Assembly: GCA_014654775.1 (NCBI GenBank)
Contig: JACVZW010000035.1
Coordinates: 1 to 56,551, forward strand
Origin: Paracoccaceae bacterium
Lineage (GTDB): Bacteria > Pseudomonadota > Alphaproteobacteria > Rhodobacterales > Rhodobacteraceae
Direction: 5' to 3'
DNA: 56,551 bases
Both the position numbers and the translations under genes were made by a program. Every line of letters starts with the position of its first letter. The first letter of the stretch is position 1. Positions 34,918 to 43,416 of this stretch are shown in pieces. Under the pieces are notes generated by a model that searched no databases, was not told the DNA's origin, and worked only from the letters and a program-made list of their open reading frames with translations.

Positions 34918-35837
34918 AATTCGTTCCGCCACGGCGGGTTGGCACCGGGGCGCGAGACGGTGACGGCGGCGGAGCGTGTGCCGAGCGTCAGGGCCGCGTC
35001 GAGCGTGGCGTCGGAGAGGCTGGCGAGGCCGGATTTCGTCAGCGCGCCCGCCTCGTGCAGGGCGGTCAGGGCCCCGGCGTTGAACGTGTCGCCCGCGCCG
35101 ACCGTATCAGCGACGGTCACGCGGGTGGCGGCGACAAAGCGGTTCTGCGTGGCGGTAATCGCCCGCGCCCCAGCCGCGCCTTCGGTGATGAAGACAAGCT
35201 TCGGCCCCTTTTCAAGCACCTGCCGCGCCAGCGCCGACACGTCGCCCGCGCCCAAGAGCCAGTGCAGGTCTTCATCCGACAGTTTCACAATATCGGCCCG
35301 CGCGATCATCCGTTCGATGCGGGCGCGATATGCGGCCTCTTTCCCGGCGATGAAACCGGGGCGGATATTGGGGTCGATCATGGTGACGCGGGTGGGGGCC
35401 TCGCGCGTCTGCAGCGCCTCGTAGGTGCTGGCGGCGGGGTCGTTCACCAGCGAGATGCCGCCGAAGAAGAGGGTGGATATATCGGCGGGCAGGGTGGGAA
35501 GCTGATCCTGCGACAAGAGGCGGCCCGCGGTATTCTCATCATAGAAGGCATAGGTCGCCTGACCATCGACCAGCTTGACGAATGCCACGGTCGTGGGCCG
35601 GTCGGAGCGGGCGCAATGGGCCGTGTCGACCTTGGATGCTTCGAGCGTTTCGGTCAGGATCTGGCCCAGCATGTCGTTGGAAATGCCCGAGAAAAACGCC
35701 GATGGCGCGCCAAGGCGGCCAAGGGCGATGGCGGTGTTGAACACCGCGCCCCCGGCATAGGGCGAAAAGGCGGGTTCGCCCAGCGTGGTGGTGCGGGGCA
35801 ACATGTCGATCAGGGCTTCGCCACAGCTGAGAATCAT
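34914..35837 (-). CDS. PfkB-family carbohydrate kinase (fructokinase-like)
   Basis: A 307-residue ribokinase/PfkB protein. The N-terminal GEALIDMLP and [16 protein letters not shown] segments match the first PfkB signature. The second signature is [21 protein letters not shown] with the catalytic Asp of GAGD. Gaps and length agree with bacterial fructokinases; ribokinase or 2-keto-3-deoxygluconate kinase cannot be excluded. It lies 58 bases downstream of purC on the same strand and overlaps dtd by 4 bases. Confidence 0.88.
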   Translation of the reverse strand: MILSCGEALIDMLPRTTTLGEPAFSPYAGGAVFNTAIALGRLGAPSAFFSGISNDMLGQILTETLEASKVDTAHCARSDRPTTVAFVKLVDGQATYAFYDENTAGRLLSQDQLPTLPADISTLFFGGISLVNDPAASTYEALQTREAPTRVTMIDPNIRPGFIAGKEAAYRARIERMIARADIVKLSDEDLHWLLGAGDVSALARQVLEKGPKLVFITEGAAGARAITATQNRFVAATRVTVADTVGAGDTFNAGALTALHEAGALTKSGLASLSDATLDAALTLGTRSAAVTVSRPGANPPWRNEL

Positions 35838-35895
35838 TCGGGCCTCCTATGCGTGGCGCGGACCATAGCGGATTGGGTTATGTTAGCGCAAACAA

Positions 35896-36855
35896 TCAGG
35901 CGGAAAACCATGGCGCGAGGTTGGTTCGGACGCGGGCGAGGGGGGTTTCACCTGAGGTGTCGGGGGCGAAGGTCCGGCCCGTGATCGCCTCATAGGCGTC
36001 GATATAGACCTGCGCTGTTTGCTGGATCATTTCCTGAGGGATTTCAGGGATTTCATCGGTATAGGGGTCGCAGCGGGCGGCGACCCAAGCGCGGATCACG
36101 TCCTTGTCGAAGGACGGCGGGCGGGTGCCGCTTTCGAAGGCCTGCGTGTAGCCGGAGGCGATCCAGTAGCGGCTGGAGTCCGGGGTATGGATTTCATCGG
36201 CAAGGAGGATTTTGCCCGCCGCATCGGTGCCGAATTCGTATTTCGTATCCACAAGGATCAGCCCGCGTTCGGCGGCCATCTGCTGGCCCCGCGCGAAGAG
36301 GGCGAGGGCCTTTGCAGACACCTCATCCCATTGCGCCTGCGTGAGAAGTCCTTGGGAAACAATATCTTGGGCGGTCAGCGGTTCATCATGGCCGCCGTCG
36401 AAGGCCTTTGACGTAGGGGTGATGATGGGCGCGGGCAGGGCCTGATTGTCGCGCAAGCCATCGGGCAGGGTGTGGCCATACATGGCCCTTTCGCCCTTCT
36501 TGTAGAGCGTGAGGATAGAGGTGCCGGTGGTCCCGGCCAGATAGCCGCGCACCACAATCTCCACGGGCAGGATCGTCAGACGCTTGCCGATCACCACATT
36601 CGGATCGGGGTAGGAGATCACGTGGTTGGGGCAGATGTCGTCGGTATGTTCGAACCAGAATTTCGCCGTCTGGGTAAGGACTTGGCCCTTGAACGGGATG
36701 GCGGCGAGGATGCGGTCGAAGGCGGAGATGCGGTCCGACGAGATCAGGATGCGCGTGCCATCGGGCAGGTCATAACAGTCGCGGACCTTGCCGAAATAGG
36801 GGTTGGGGAGTTCCGGAATCCGGGCCTCGGACAGGATGCGGGTGAGGTCGGTCAT
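35896..36855 (-). CDS. purC: Phosphoribosylaminoimidazole-succinocarboxamide synthase (SAICAR synthetase), long type
   Basis: A 319-residue PurC, which joins aspartate to CAIR in step 8 of purine synthesis with ATP. Motifs: [87 protein letters not shown] and [10 protein letters not shown]. At 319 residues it is close to the yeast Ade1 length and longer than the 230-255-residue bacterial type. Genomes of this group often hold a short purC as well, making this the second paralogue; that cannot be checked in the window. The start [11 protein letters not shown] at 36855 is preferred; MGAL at 36867 is an alternative. Confidence 0.95.
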   Translation of the reverse strand: MTDLTRILSEARIPELPNPYFGKVRDCYDLPDGTRILISSDRISAFDRILAAIPFKGQVLTQTAKFWFEHTDDICPNHVISYPDPNVVIGKRLTILPVEIVVRGYLAGTTGTSILTLYKKGERAMYGHTLPDGLRDNQALPAPIITPTSKAFDGGHDEPLTAQDIVSQGLLTQAQWDEVSAKALALFARGQQMAAERGLILVDTKYEFGTDAAGKILLADEIHTPDSSRYWIASGYTQAFESGTRPPSFDKDVIRAWVAARCDPYTDEIPEIPQEMIQQTAQVYIDAYEAITGRTFAPDTSGETPLARVRTNLAPWFSA

Positions 36856-37139
36856 CAAGGCCCCCATGGCAGCTATGGCGGGGTGATGGGGCGGGGGCGG
36901 GGTGGAGTCAAGCGGGGCTTTGCGCGGCGGGCTAAGGCCTTGCGAACGCTGGGTTAATTGGCGAGGAGGGGGCAAAACGGCTGTGCCCTGTTCTGTGCCG
37001 CCTTTTGTGCAGCAAACTGTGGCCACGCGCGCTGGGGTCGCGCGGGATTAACCTTTGGTGAGTCGACAACCCAACTCATGCGCGGCTTGTGCCGGATCGG
37101 ATGCCAAGGCCGGGGCGCAGACGGCACCCCGTTCCCCGG
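36856..37139. other. Intergenic region upstream of purC holding a 12-bp repeat array
   Basis: No gene is supported in this 284-base gap between purC and the zinc-ribbon gene, both on the minus strand. It must hold the purC promoter. Its main feature is the 12-bp-period array at 36981-37034, described separately. The plus-strand frame through it (start TTG at 36958) reads a cysteine-every-fourth-residue peptide, which I do not accept as a gene on present evidence. Confidence 0.4.
36981..37034. repeat. 12-bp iterated array, copy 1
   Basis: TGTG occurs at 36982, 36994, 37006 and 37018, exactly 12 bases apart, in units beginning TGTGCC/TGTGCA/TGTGGC. The whole block recurs at 43296-43355 with about 90 percent identity over the first 40 bases. 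It lies 126-179 bases upstream of the purC start. Confidence 0.75.
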
Positions 37140-38228
37140 TCAGCGTGATTGCGTCACCGCCAGCACGATGCCGCCCACGATCAGCGCGGCCAGCACGGCG
37201 AAGGCGATCTTCCACGCGCTCCACGGTCGTTCGCCCTGCACCTTGCCGGTCTGGCCATTGACCACGAAGCGATAGCTTTTGCCGTTGTACTTGTAGGCCG
37301 CCATCCAGATCGGCAGGAGGATGTGCTTGAAGGTCTCGTCCTTCCAGTCCGTCTCCACCCGATCGATCCGCTGTTCGTCGCCGCCGATATCGGCGCGGAC
37401 GTCCTGACGGATCACGCCTGCCATCACCTCGCGTCCCATGGCATGCCCGTCGGCCAGCACCACGGTGTACCCCTCGGCGGTGAAGCCTGCGAGGAAGTCG
37501 CTGCGGAAGGGTTGCAGCGCCGACAGATCCCACGGGGCGAGGTTGTCGGTATAGGCGCGCGGCAGGCTTTGGCTGGCAAGGATCAGCACATCGTCAAAGC
37601 GCCGTGCCACCCAGCCCGACCGGGCGGACCAGCGGGTGCGGCGGACCTGTTCCGTCTCGGTTCGCCCGTTGCGGGTGACGGTGCGGGTTTCGTAGTAATG
37701 ATCCCCCCGCGCGCCTGCGTAATGCGATCGGGTGGCGGCGTCGAAGGTCCAGTAGGGGACGTAGAGCCCGTTCATCGCGCGCCCCTTGCGGGCGTATTCC
37801 TGCAACCCGTTCGGCGCGAACCAGAGGCTGCCCAGCCAGGTCTTCATCGCATCCCGCGCCTGCCCTTCGTCCAGCACGAAGGGCAGCACCGCCTGCGGCT
37901 TGATCCTGCGTTCCTCGCCCGTGCCGATGGCGACGGGGGTGGCGCAGAAGGGGCATTCGGTGGCGTGGGTGGCCCCCTGAAATTCCACCTGCGCGCCGCA
38001 AGACGGGCAGGGCGTGATGCGGACCTCTTCCATCTGCGCTGCCGGAAGATCATCCGACAGGCCACGGTCAAGGTCGATCTCGTTCAGGGCACGGGTACGG
38101 GCCGCGGGGGCGTCAGGGATTGCTTGTCGCGCGCCGCAATGATCGCAGACCAGTTCGGTGGCACCGGGTGCATAGCGAAGGTCGGCCCCGCATTGATTGC
38201 AGGGCCAGTTCTGGCGGTCATCCGGCAT
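37140..38228 (-). CDS. Zinc-ribbon membrane-anchored protein (TFIIB-type ribbon) partnered with SPFH protein
   Basis: A 362-residue protein. Two zinc ribbons lie at the N-terminus: WPCNQCGADLRY..LVCDHCGARQ (about 9-35) and ITPCPSCGAQVEF..TECPFCATPV (about 71-97). A conserved region follows with LYVPYWTFDAATRSHYAGARGDHYYETRTV and LLPIWMAAYKYNGKSYRFVVNGQTGKVQGERPWS. One hydrophobic helix (about 340-357) ends the chain. These proteins are annotated as zinc-ribbon or primosomal-protein-N'-like and are usually next to an SPFH protein, as here (3-base gap). The ribbons would face the cytoplasm. Function unknown; it is the last gene of the TelA/SPFH operon. Confidence 0.85.
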   Translation of the reverse strand: MPDDRQNWPCNQCGADLRYAPGATELVCDHCGARQAIPDAPAARTRALNEIDLDRGLSDDLPAAQMEEVRITPCPSCGAQVEFQGATHATECPFCATPVAIGTGEERRIKPQAVLPFVLDEGQARDAMKTWLGSLWFAPNGLQEYARKGRAMNGLYVPYWTFDAATRSHYAGARGDHYYETRTVTRNGRTETEQVRRTRWSARSGWVARRFDDVLILASQSLPRAYTDNLAPWDLSALQPFRSDFLAGFTAEGYTVVLADGHAMGREVMAGVIRQDVRADIGGDEQRIDRVETDWKDETFKHILLPIWMAAYKYNGKSYRFVVNGQTGKVQGERPWSAWKIAFAVLAALIVGGIVLAVTQSR

Positions 38229-38231
38229 GGG

Positions 38232-39329
38232 TCAGGCCCCGGGCGGCGGGGGTGGAGGGACTTGCGCGAAAAGGCGCGAAAGCTCGGTCTCGGCGGCGGG
38301 CTTCCAGCCGTCCATCCCGGCTGACCAAACCTGCGTGGCGCGGGTCAGGCTGCCATTGGCCGCCATGGTGGCGAGGTCGGGTTCGGAAAAGGGACCCTTG
38401 GTTGCGCCGTTATCGGCCAGATGCCATTGCCTGCCCACAGGTGGTGGCGGGGGCGGGGGGGCGGCGGCAGACGGGGCCGTGTTCGCACCCCAAGGCCCCA
38501 TGTTCTGCGCCATGGCCATCCCCATGGCCGCGCCCATGCCTGCGGTCATCGCATCGCCCGCCGATCCGGGTTTCCCCATCGCCTCGGCTGCGGAAAACTG
38601 CATGTATTTGTTCAGATCGCCCGCGATGCCGACCGAGGTGCGCTTGTCCAGCGCCTTTTCCACCTCTTCGGGCAACGAGATGTTCTCGATATAGAATTCC
38701 GGCAGGGTCAGGCCGTATTCGCCCACCTGCGGTGCGATGGCGGTGGTGATCAGCTTGGCCAGATCGGCAGTGTTTGCTGCCATGTCGAGGACGGGGATGC
38801 CTGCGCTGGCGATCACACGGGAAAATTCCTGCACAATGATGTTGCGGATCTGGAAGCTGATCTCATCGGCCGTGAATTCGCCATCGGTGCCGACGATTTC
38901 CTGCATGAATTTTGCCGGGTCCGAAACGCGCATCGCATAGCTGCCGAAGGCGCGCAGGCGGACGGGGCCGAATTCCGGGTCGCGCGCCATGATGGGGTTC
39001 TTGGTCCCCCATTTCAGATCGTTGAACCGGGTGGTGGAGATGAAATAGACCTCGGCCTTGAAGGGCGAGTTGAAGCCGTGATCCCAGTGCTGCAGCGTGG
39101 TCATCACCGGCATGTTGTTGGTTTCCAGCATGTAGAGGCCGGGGCCGAAGACATCGGCCAATTGCCCCTCATGGATGAAAACCGCCGCCTGCCCTTCGCG
39201 GACGGTCAGCTTGGCGCCGTATTTGATCGCGTTGCCGCGCCGTTCGAAACGCCAGACCATCGTGTCGCGGGTGTCATCGGTCCAATCGATGACGTCGATG
39301 AATTCACCCTTGAGGAAATCGAAAACCAT
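38232..39329 (-). CDS. SPFH-domain protein with C-terminal GYF_2 domain (YdjI-like)
   Basis: A 365-residue SPFH (stomatin/prohibitin/flotillin/HflK-C) protein of the virion-core-protein/YdjI type. Residues of about 20-240 carry the SPFH fold (KLTVREGQAAVFIHEGQLADVFGPGLYML, FGSYAMRVSDPAKFM, EFSRVIASAGIPVLDMAANTADLAKLI), then LNKYMQFSAAEAMGKPGSAGDAMTAGMGAAMGMAMAQNMGP, a flexible proline linker and a GYF_2-type domain (about 300-350: QWHLADNGATKGPFSEPDLATMAANGSLT). No membrane helix is evident, so membrane association would be peripheral. GGAGG precedes the ATG by about 7 bases. It forms an operon with TelA, a lipoprotein and the zinc-ribbon protein. Confidence 0.88.
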   Translation of the reverse strand: MVFDFLKGEFIDVIDWTDDTRDTMVWRFERRGNAIKYGAKLTVREGQAAVFIHEGQLADVFGPGLYMLETNNMPVMTTLQHWDHGFNSPFKAEVYFISTTRFNDLKWGTKNPIMARDPEFGPVRLRAFGSYAMRVSDPAKFMQEIVGTDGEFTADEISFQIRNIIVQEFSRVIASAGIPVLDMAANTADLAKLITTAIAPQVGEYGLTLPEFYIENISLPEEVEKALDKRTSVGIAGDLNKYMQFSAAEAMGKPGSAGDAMTAGMGAAMGMAMAQNMGPWGANTAPSAAAPPPPPPPVGRQWHLADNGATKGPFSEPDLATMAANGSLTRATQVWSAGMDGWKPAAETELSRLFAQVPPPPPPGA

Positions 39330-39362
39330 GTCACAGCCTCCTTGTCGGTCACGCGACCGGTA

Positions 39363-40295
39363 TCAACTTTCACCGCCCAGAAGCCGGGTCGCAAGCGATT
39401 CCACGATCGGGCGCGCGGCGGTTTCCGTCATGCCCGGGCGCAGGGCGGGGGAATAGAGCATCTTCAGCATCAGCTCGTCCTGCCGGGTGAGGAGGGCGAA
39501 TTCCTCGTCATCGTTGAAGATCGAGGGGCGGGCCGAGGGGCTGTCATTGGCCAGCCCAAGGCCTTGGGTGATCTCTTCATGCAGGCAGGAGAGGCGCAAG
39601 AGATCGGGATGTTCAGCCCGGATCACCGCGAAGGCGCGGGTATAGGTCGCGCCATCGGCGGCGGACATCGCATAGACAAGGCAATAGGTGGAACGCGGCA
39701 TGTCGGTGATCGCCGCGACTTCCGAGCCAGAGAGGCCGGGAAGAGCGGCGCGGATCTGCGGCCCCAGCGCGCGGCGTTCGTCTTCGGACACGATCTGGAC
39801 GAAGAAGTTGGGCGCGCGGTCATCCAGCGCGATCGGATGGCCGGTGATCCCCGACAGGCGGCGCAGGAAGGACGCCACGCGGGCGGTATCGGCGGCGCGG
39901 CGGTCTGGCGGGACGGAGGCACCGAAGCGCAGGCCGACGCGGACGGGGCCCGCCCATTTGCGGAGGCGGCTTTCGGTCATGCGTTGCACCGGGCCGCTTG
40001 AGGTGCGGGTGTATTCGTCGAACAGCGCGATACGGATGAAGTTCTCGGCCAGCATCCGGTCGGTGAAGGGGGTATCTGGCCCGCCGCCATCGGTGCGCAG
40101 AAGGCCCTGCGTCAGAAGCTGCGACTGCACCCGTCCGTAATGGGCCGCCGCTGCCGCCGAAGCGGGGGAGGCTGCGCCGGGCGCGGTGACGCCGACCGGG
40201 GACGGGACCTGCGGAATTGGCCCCGGCGGCACGGTGGATGTGCAGGCGGTCAACCCTGCCAGCGCAAGCGCGGCGAGGGGCGTGAGGGTCTTCAT
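39363..40295 (-). CDS. DUF2927-domain lipoprotein
   Basis: A 310-residue predicted lipoprotein. Residues 1-18 form a signal with lipobox LTAC (Cys18), followed by a long Pro/Ala-rich linker. The body holds DUF2927: FIRIALFDEYTRTSS, RKWAGPVRVGLRFG, FFVQIVSEDERRALG and SCLHEEITQGLGLANDSPSARPSIFNDDEEFALLTRQDELMLKMLY. The HEEITQGLGL..SIFNDDEEFA part resembles a metallopeptidase-like helix and is the family hallmark, but no activity is established. It would sit in the periplasm, anchored to a membrane, and is encoded between TelA and the SPFH protein. Confidence 0.87.
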   Translation of the reverse strand: MKTLTPLAALALAGLTACTSTVPPGPIPQVPSPVGVTAPGAASPASAAAAAHYGRVQSQLLTQGLLRTDGGGPDTPFTDRMLAENFIRIALFDEYTRTSSGPVQRMTESRLRKWAGPVRVGLRFGASVPPDRRAADTARVASFLRRLSGITGHPIALDDRAPNFFVQIVSEDERRALGPQIRAALPGLSGSEVAAITDMPRSTYCLVYAMSAADGATYTRAFAVIRAEHPDLLRLSCLHEEITQGLGLANDSPSARPSIFNDDEEFALLTRQDELMLKMLYSPALRPGMTETAARPIVESLATRLLGGES

Positions 40296-40341
40296 GATGC
40301 GGGTTCGGGCTTCGTCTGGAGGGGAGGGGGTAGGGAAAGGG

Positions 40342-41514
40342 TCAGGGGGTGGAGGGCGCGCCCGTCGTACGGGCGCGGGCGGCAGAGAGGGTGTCGCGCA
40401 GGTCGCCTTCCATCTTCTTGAGTTCGGTTTCGGCAGTGGCGCGGCGCGCCTTGCCTTCGTCGGCGATGCGCAGGCTTTCCTCGATCGTGGCGATCAGCGT
40501 CTCGTTGGCGCTGCGCACCGACTCAATATCAAAGACGCCGCGCTCCATTTCCTCGCGCACCACGCGGTTGGCCTGCTGCAGGTTTTCCGCGTTGGATTTC
40601 AGAAGCTCGTTGGTCAGGTCATTCGCCTCGCGCACCGCCTCGGCGGCCTCGCGCGAGCGCTGGATGGTGACGGCCTGTGCCAGCTGGGTTTCCCAGAGCG
40701 GCACGGTGTTCACGAGGGTGGAGTTGATCTTGGTAACAAGGCTCTTGTCGTTTTCCTGAACCAGCCGGATCGAGGGCAGCGATTGCATCGTGACCTGACG
40801 CGTCAGCTTCAGGTCATGGACCCGGCGCTCCAGATCGTCGCGCGCGGCGCGCAGGTCGCGCAGTTCCTGCGCCCGCTTGACCTGATCGGCCTCGGGCGCG
40901 GCGGCGACCTCGGCCTCTTTGGCGGGGATGGTGGTCTGGTCGGTCTCGGCCAGCTTCGCCTCGCCCGCCGCGATGTAGAGGGCAAGCTCGTCGTAGAAGC
41001 GCAGGGTCTTTTCATAGAGCAGGTCGAGCGCCTTGATATCCTTCAAAAGCGCATGTTCGTGCTTCAGAAGGTTCTCGGTGATGCGGTCGATCTGGCCCTG
41101 CACCTCTTCGTAGCGGGCGACGAATTTGGCGATGGGGGCGGCCTGACCCGTCAGCTTGTCCCACCAGCTGCGTTCGCGGCCAAGGTCAAGCTCTTCCGAC
41201 GAAAAGCCACGGATGGTGGTCACGATCTCGCGCAGGGCATCGCCTGCGGGGCCGACATCCTTGTTCTTCACGCCCGCCAGCATATCCTGCGAGATGACCT
41301 GAAGTTCGGCCTGCGCGCCCGATCCGAAAGAGATGATCGATTGCGTGTTCGTCAGGTCAACCTCTTGCATCCGCTGGCGAATTTCGGCGGCGCGGTCGGC
41401 AGGAGCGGCGTCGAGCGCGACAATCTCACCCACTGGGACAGGCAGGAGCGCGGTGGTGACGGCCTCAACCTCGGCCAATGCCTTGGCGGCGTCTTCGCGA
41501 ACGGTTGTCGACAT
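40342..41514 (-). CDS. TelA/KlaA family toxic anion resistance protein
   Basis: A 390-residue all-helical TelA-family protein, rich in coiled coil (about 95-385: WWDKLTGQAAPIAKFVARYEEVQGQIDRI, LLKDIKALDLLYEKTLRFYDELALYIAAGEAKL, LTRQVTMQSLPSIRLVQENDKSLVTKINSTLVNTVPLWETQLAQAV). Founding members came from tellurite-resistance loci; the family is widespread in envelope-stress modules and its mechanism is unknown. Two ATGs (41520 and 41514) follow AGGAGG; the second has the better spacing (8 bases) and is chosen. It heads the operon TelA, DUF2927 lipoprotein, SPFH-GYF, zinc ribbon, with gaps of 46, 33 and 3 bases. Confidence 0.9.
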   Translation of the reverse strand: MSTTVREDAAKALAEVEAVTTALLPVPVGEIVALDAAPADRAAEIRQRMQEVDLTNTQSIISFGSGAQAELQVISQDMLAGVKNKDVGPAGDALREIVTTIRGFSSEELDLGRERSWWDKLTGQAAPIAKFVARYEEVQGQIDRITENLLKHEHALLKDIKALDLLYEKTLRFYDELALYIAAGEAKLAETDQTTIPAKEAEVAAAPEADQVKRAQELRDLRAARDDLERRVHDLKLTRQVTMQSLPSIRLVQENDKSLVTKINSTLVNTVPLWETQLAQAVTIQRSREAAEAVREANDLTNELLKSNAENLQQANRVVREEMERGVFDIESVRSANETLIATIEESLRIADEGKARRATAETELKKMEGDLRDTLSAARARTTGAPSTP

Positions 41515-41633
41515 GATCATACCCTCCTGCCGGGAAATTCCGGAACGTCTACTGATTGCGTCAGGTTATCAAATGGGCCCTGCCGCCCGGCTGCAGCCTG
41601 CGACAGGTTGGCGCGTTTTTCCAGTAACCTTTT

Positions 41634-41665
41634 GCGCCCCCGGCGGAGAAAAGCACCGGGGGCGC
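41634..41665 (-). terminator. Terminator hairpin behind rhlE
   Basis: A 10-bp perfect stem GCGCCCCCGG/CCGGGGGCGC (41634-41643 with 41656-41665, 12-base loop) begins 11 bases after the helicase stop at 41676. It separates rhlE from the TelA operon on the same strand. No T-run on the minus strand, so probably factor-assisted. Confidence 0.55.
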
Positions 41666-41675
41666 GAGAGGGGTG

Positions 41676-43088
41676 TCAGCCGGGGCGGCGGTTGCCTTGG
41701 CGCTGCGGCTTGCCCGTGCCGCCGGGGCGGGTGGGCGATTGGCCGCCGCCCATGGGGCGGGCGGGTTTGGCCCCCGTGCGGGGCTGCGGCTTGGGGGCTT
41801 GCGAGGCATGTTCGGGGCGGCCCTGCGGGCGGGGGGCTTGTGCCTTGCCTTGCGGCTTTCCCTGTGGCTTTCCCTGTCCGGGGCGACCGCCGCCCTGCCC
41901 GCCGGGGCGCTGGCCCCGGTTCTGGCCGGGCTTGGGCGCAGCGGCGACGACATCTGCGGCCCACGGCGCGCCACCGATCACCGGGATCGGCTTTTTCAGA
42001 ACCTTTTCAATGGCCTGCAATTCGCCCATCTCGGCAGGCGCACAGAAGGCCACGGCATTGCCTTCGGCCCCCGCACGGGCGGTGCGGCCGATGCGATGGA
42101 CGTAGTTCTCCGGCACATTGGGCAGGTCGTAGTTGTAGACATGGCGCACGCCGGGAATGTCGATCCCGCGGGCGGCGACGTCGGTTGCCACGAGCACATC
42201 CAACTCGCCGTTGCGGAATTCGGTCAACGTCCGGTCGCGCTGGTTCTGGCTTTTGTTGCCGTGGATGGAGCCGACTTTGAACCCCCAAGCCGCCAGCAAT
42301 TTGCACAGCTTTTCAGAGCCATGCTTGGTGCGGCCGAAGACCAGCGCCTGTTCCCCCGGGTGTTTCTTGAGATAGTCCTCAAGCAGCTTGGCCTTGTCGC
42401 CGTTCGGGATGAAATGCACGCCTTGGACGATCTTTTCGGCGGGCTTGCCCGGGGGGGCGACCTGCACGCGGACCGGGTCGCGCAGATAGGTTCCGGCGAT
42501 TTCCTCAATATCCTTGGGCATCGTGGCCGAGAAGAGAAGGGTCTGTCTTTTCAAGGGGATATGCTTGGCAATCTTACGCAGCGCGTGGATGAACCCCATG
42601 TCGAGCATGTGGTCCGCCTCGTCCAGAACGAGGTAACCCGTGGCCTGCAGCGAGACATCGCCGCGCTCCAAGAGGTCGATCAGGCGGCCGGGGGTGGCGA
42701 CAAGGACATCCGCCCCGCGCGCCAGCGCCATGGCCTGCCGGTTGAGCGAGGCGCCGCCCACGACGGTGAGCACCTTGACGGGGGTTCCTTTGGTGAAAAT
42801 CGTAAGGTTATCAGAGATTTGCGTCACCAGCTCGCGCGTGGGCGCAAGGATCAGGGCGCGCACGTTGCGCGGCCCCGGCGGGTGGCCGATATCGAGAAGG
42901 CGGTGCAGAAGCGGCAGGCCGAAGGCCGCCGTCTTGCCGGTGCCGGTCTGCGCCAGACCCATCAGGTCGCGCCCCTTCATGATGTGCGGGATGGCCTGCA
43001 CCTGAATGGGGGTAGGGTCCTTGAGGGTGGTTTTCTCAAGCGCTTTCAAAAGCTTGGGCGACAGGCCCAGGTCAGCAAAAGAAGTCAT
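41676..43088 (-). CDS. rhlE: DEAD-box RNA helicase, RhlE type
   Basis: A 470-residue DEAD-box ATPase that unwinds short RNA duplexes, typically in ribosome assembly, RNA decay or cold response. Motifs in order: Q-motif FADLGLSPKLLKALEKTTLKDPTPIQ, motif I AQTGTGKT (about 45-52), PTRELVTQ, TPGRLID, motif II DEAD (about 156), SAT (about 187), ATDVAARGIDI, and motif VI HRIGRTARAG (about 332). The C-terminal 80-90 residues are a low-complexity Gly/Gln/Pro/Arg/Lys tail with repeated GKPQ and RPGG units, usual for RNA-binding tails of this group. It is a single gene followed by a strong hairpin. Confidence 0.95.
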   Translation of the reverse strand: MTSFADLGLSPKLLKALEKTTLKDPTPIQVQAIPHIMKGRDLMGLAQTGTGKTAAFGLPLLHRLLDIGHPPGPRNVRALILAPTRELVTQISDNLTIFTKGTPVKVLTVVGGASLNRQAMALARGADVLVATPGRLIDLLERGDVSLQATGYLVLDEADHMLDMGFIHALRKIAKHIPLKRQTLLFSATMPKDIEEIAGTYLRDPVRVQVAPPGKPAEKIVQGVHFIPNGDKAKLLEDYLKKHPGEQALVFGRTKHGSEKLCKLLAAWGFKVGSIHGNKSQNQRDRTLTEFRNGELDVLVATDVAARGIDIPGVRHVYNYDLPNVPENYVHRIGRTARAGAEGNAVAFCAPAEMGELQAIEKVLKKPIPVIGGAPWAADVVAAAPKPGQNRGQRPGGQGGGRPGQGKPQGKPQGKAQAPRPQGRPEHASQAPKPQPRTGAKPARPMGGGQSPTRPGGTGKPQRQGNRRPG

Positions 43089-43416
43089 GTGTCGTGTCTT
43101 TCCGGCCTTGTCGAAAAGGCCAAAGGGGGCCGCGCCTTGGGGCGGCCGGTGGCAGTGGGTGCGCCGATTGCACGGCGCGGAACCCCTGCGTGAAGGTGGG
43201 AACCTGTGGCCCGGTCCGGCTCCCCTAAGGGCTGCTCACGCGGCAGCGGAGGGCGGGCGTAGGGGGGAGATGGGCCTTTCGGGGCACAAAGTCAACTGTG
43301 CCCTGTTTTGTGCCGCCTTTTGTGCCGCAACTTGTGGGCACGGAGCGCGCGCTGGCGAAAGGGGTTGGTAACGCGGTCGCGGCAGGGTTTCGCATGGTCT
43401 GGGCGCGGAGGGTGCG
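43089..43416. other. Divergent intergenic region with a 12-bp repeat array
   Basis: No gene is supported in this 328-base gap between rhlE (minus) and the BrnA-like gene (plus). It should hold both promoters. It carries the second copy of the 12-bp array (43296-43355). A short plus-strand frame from ATG 43270 to TAA about 43371 (33 residues, Cys every four) crosses the array but has no convincing ribosome site. Confidence 0.4.
43296..43355. repeat. 12-bp iterated array, copy 2
   Basis: TGTG occurs at 43297, 43309, 43321 and 43333, again exactly 12 bases apart. The flank GCGCGCTGG is shared with copy 1 after a 3-base insertion. It lies 61-120 bases upstream of the BrnA-like start and about 210 upstream of rhlE. 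Confidence 0.75.

Noticed and set aside
40186-42105. 639-residue plus-strand frame
   Set aside because: Runs antisense across the lipoprotein, TelA and rhlE genes and their gaps; no domain.
43006-43371. Cys-rich peptide [11 protein letters not shown] crossing the 12-bp array
   Set aside because: No good ribosome site or shared start in the two copies. Kept only as an alternative reading of the repeat, not as a gene.
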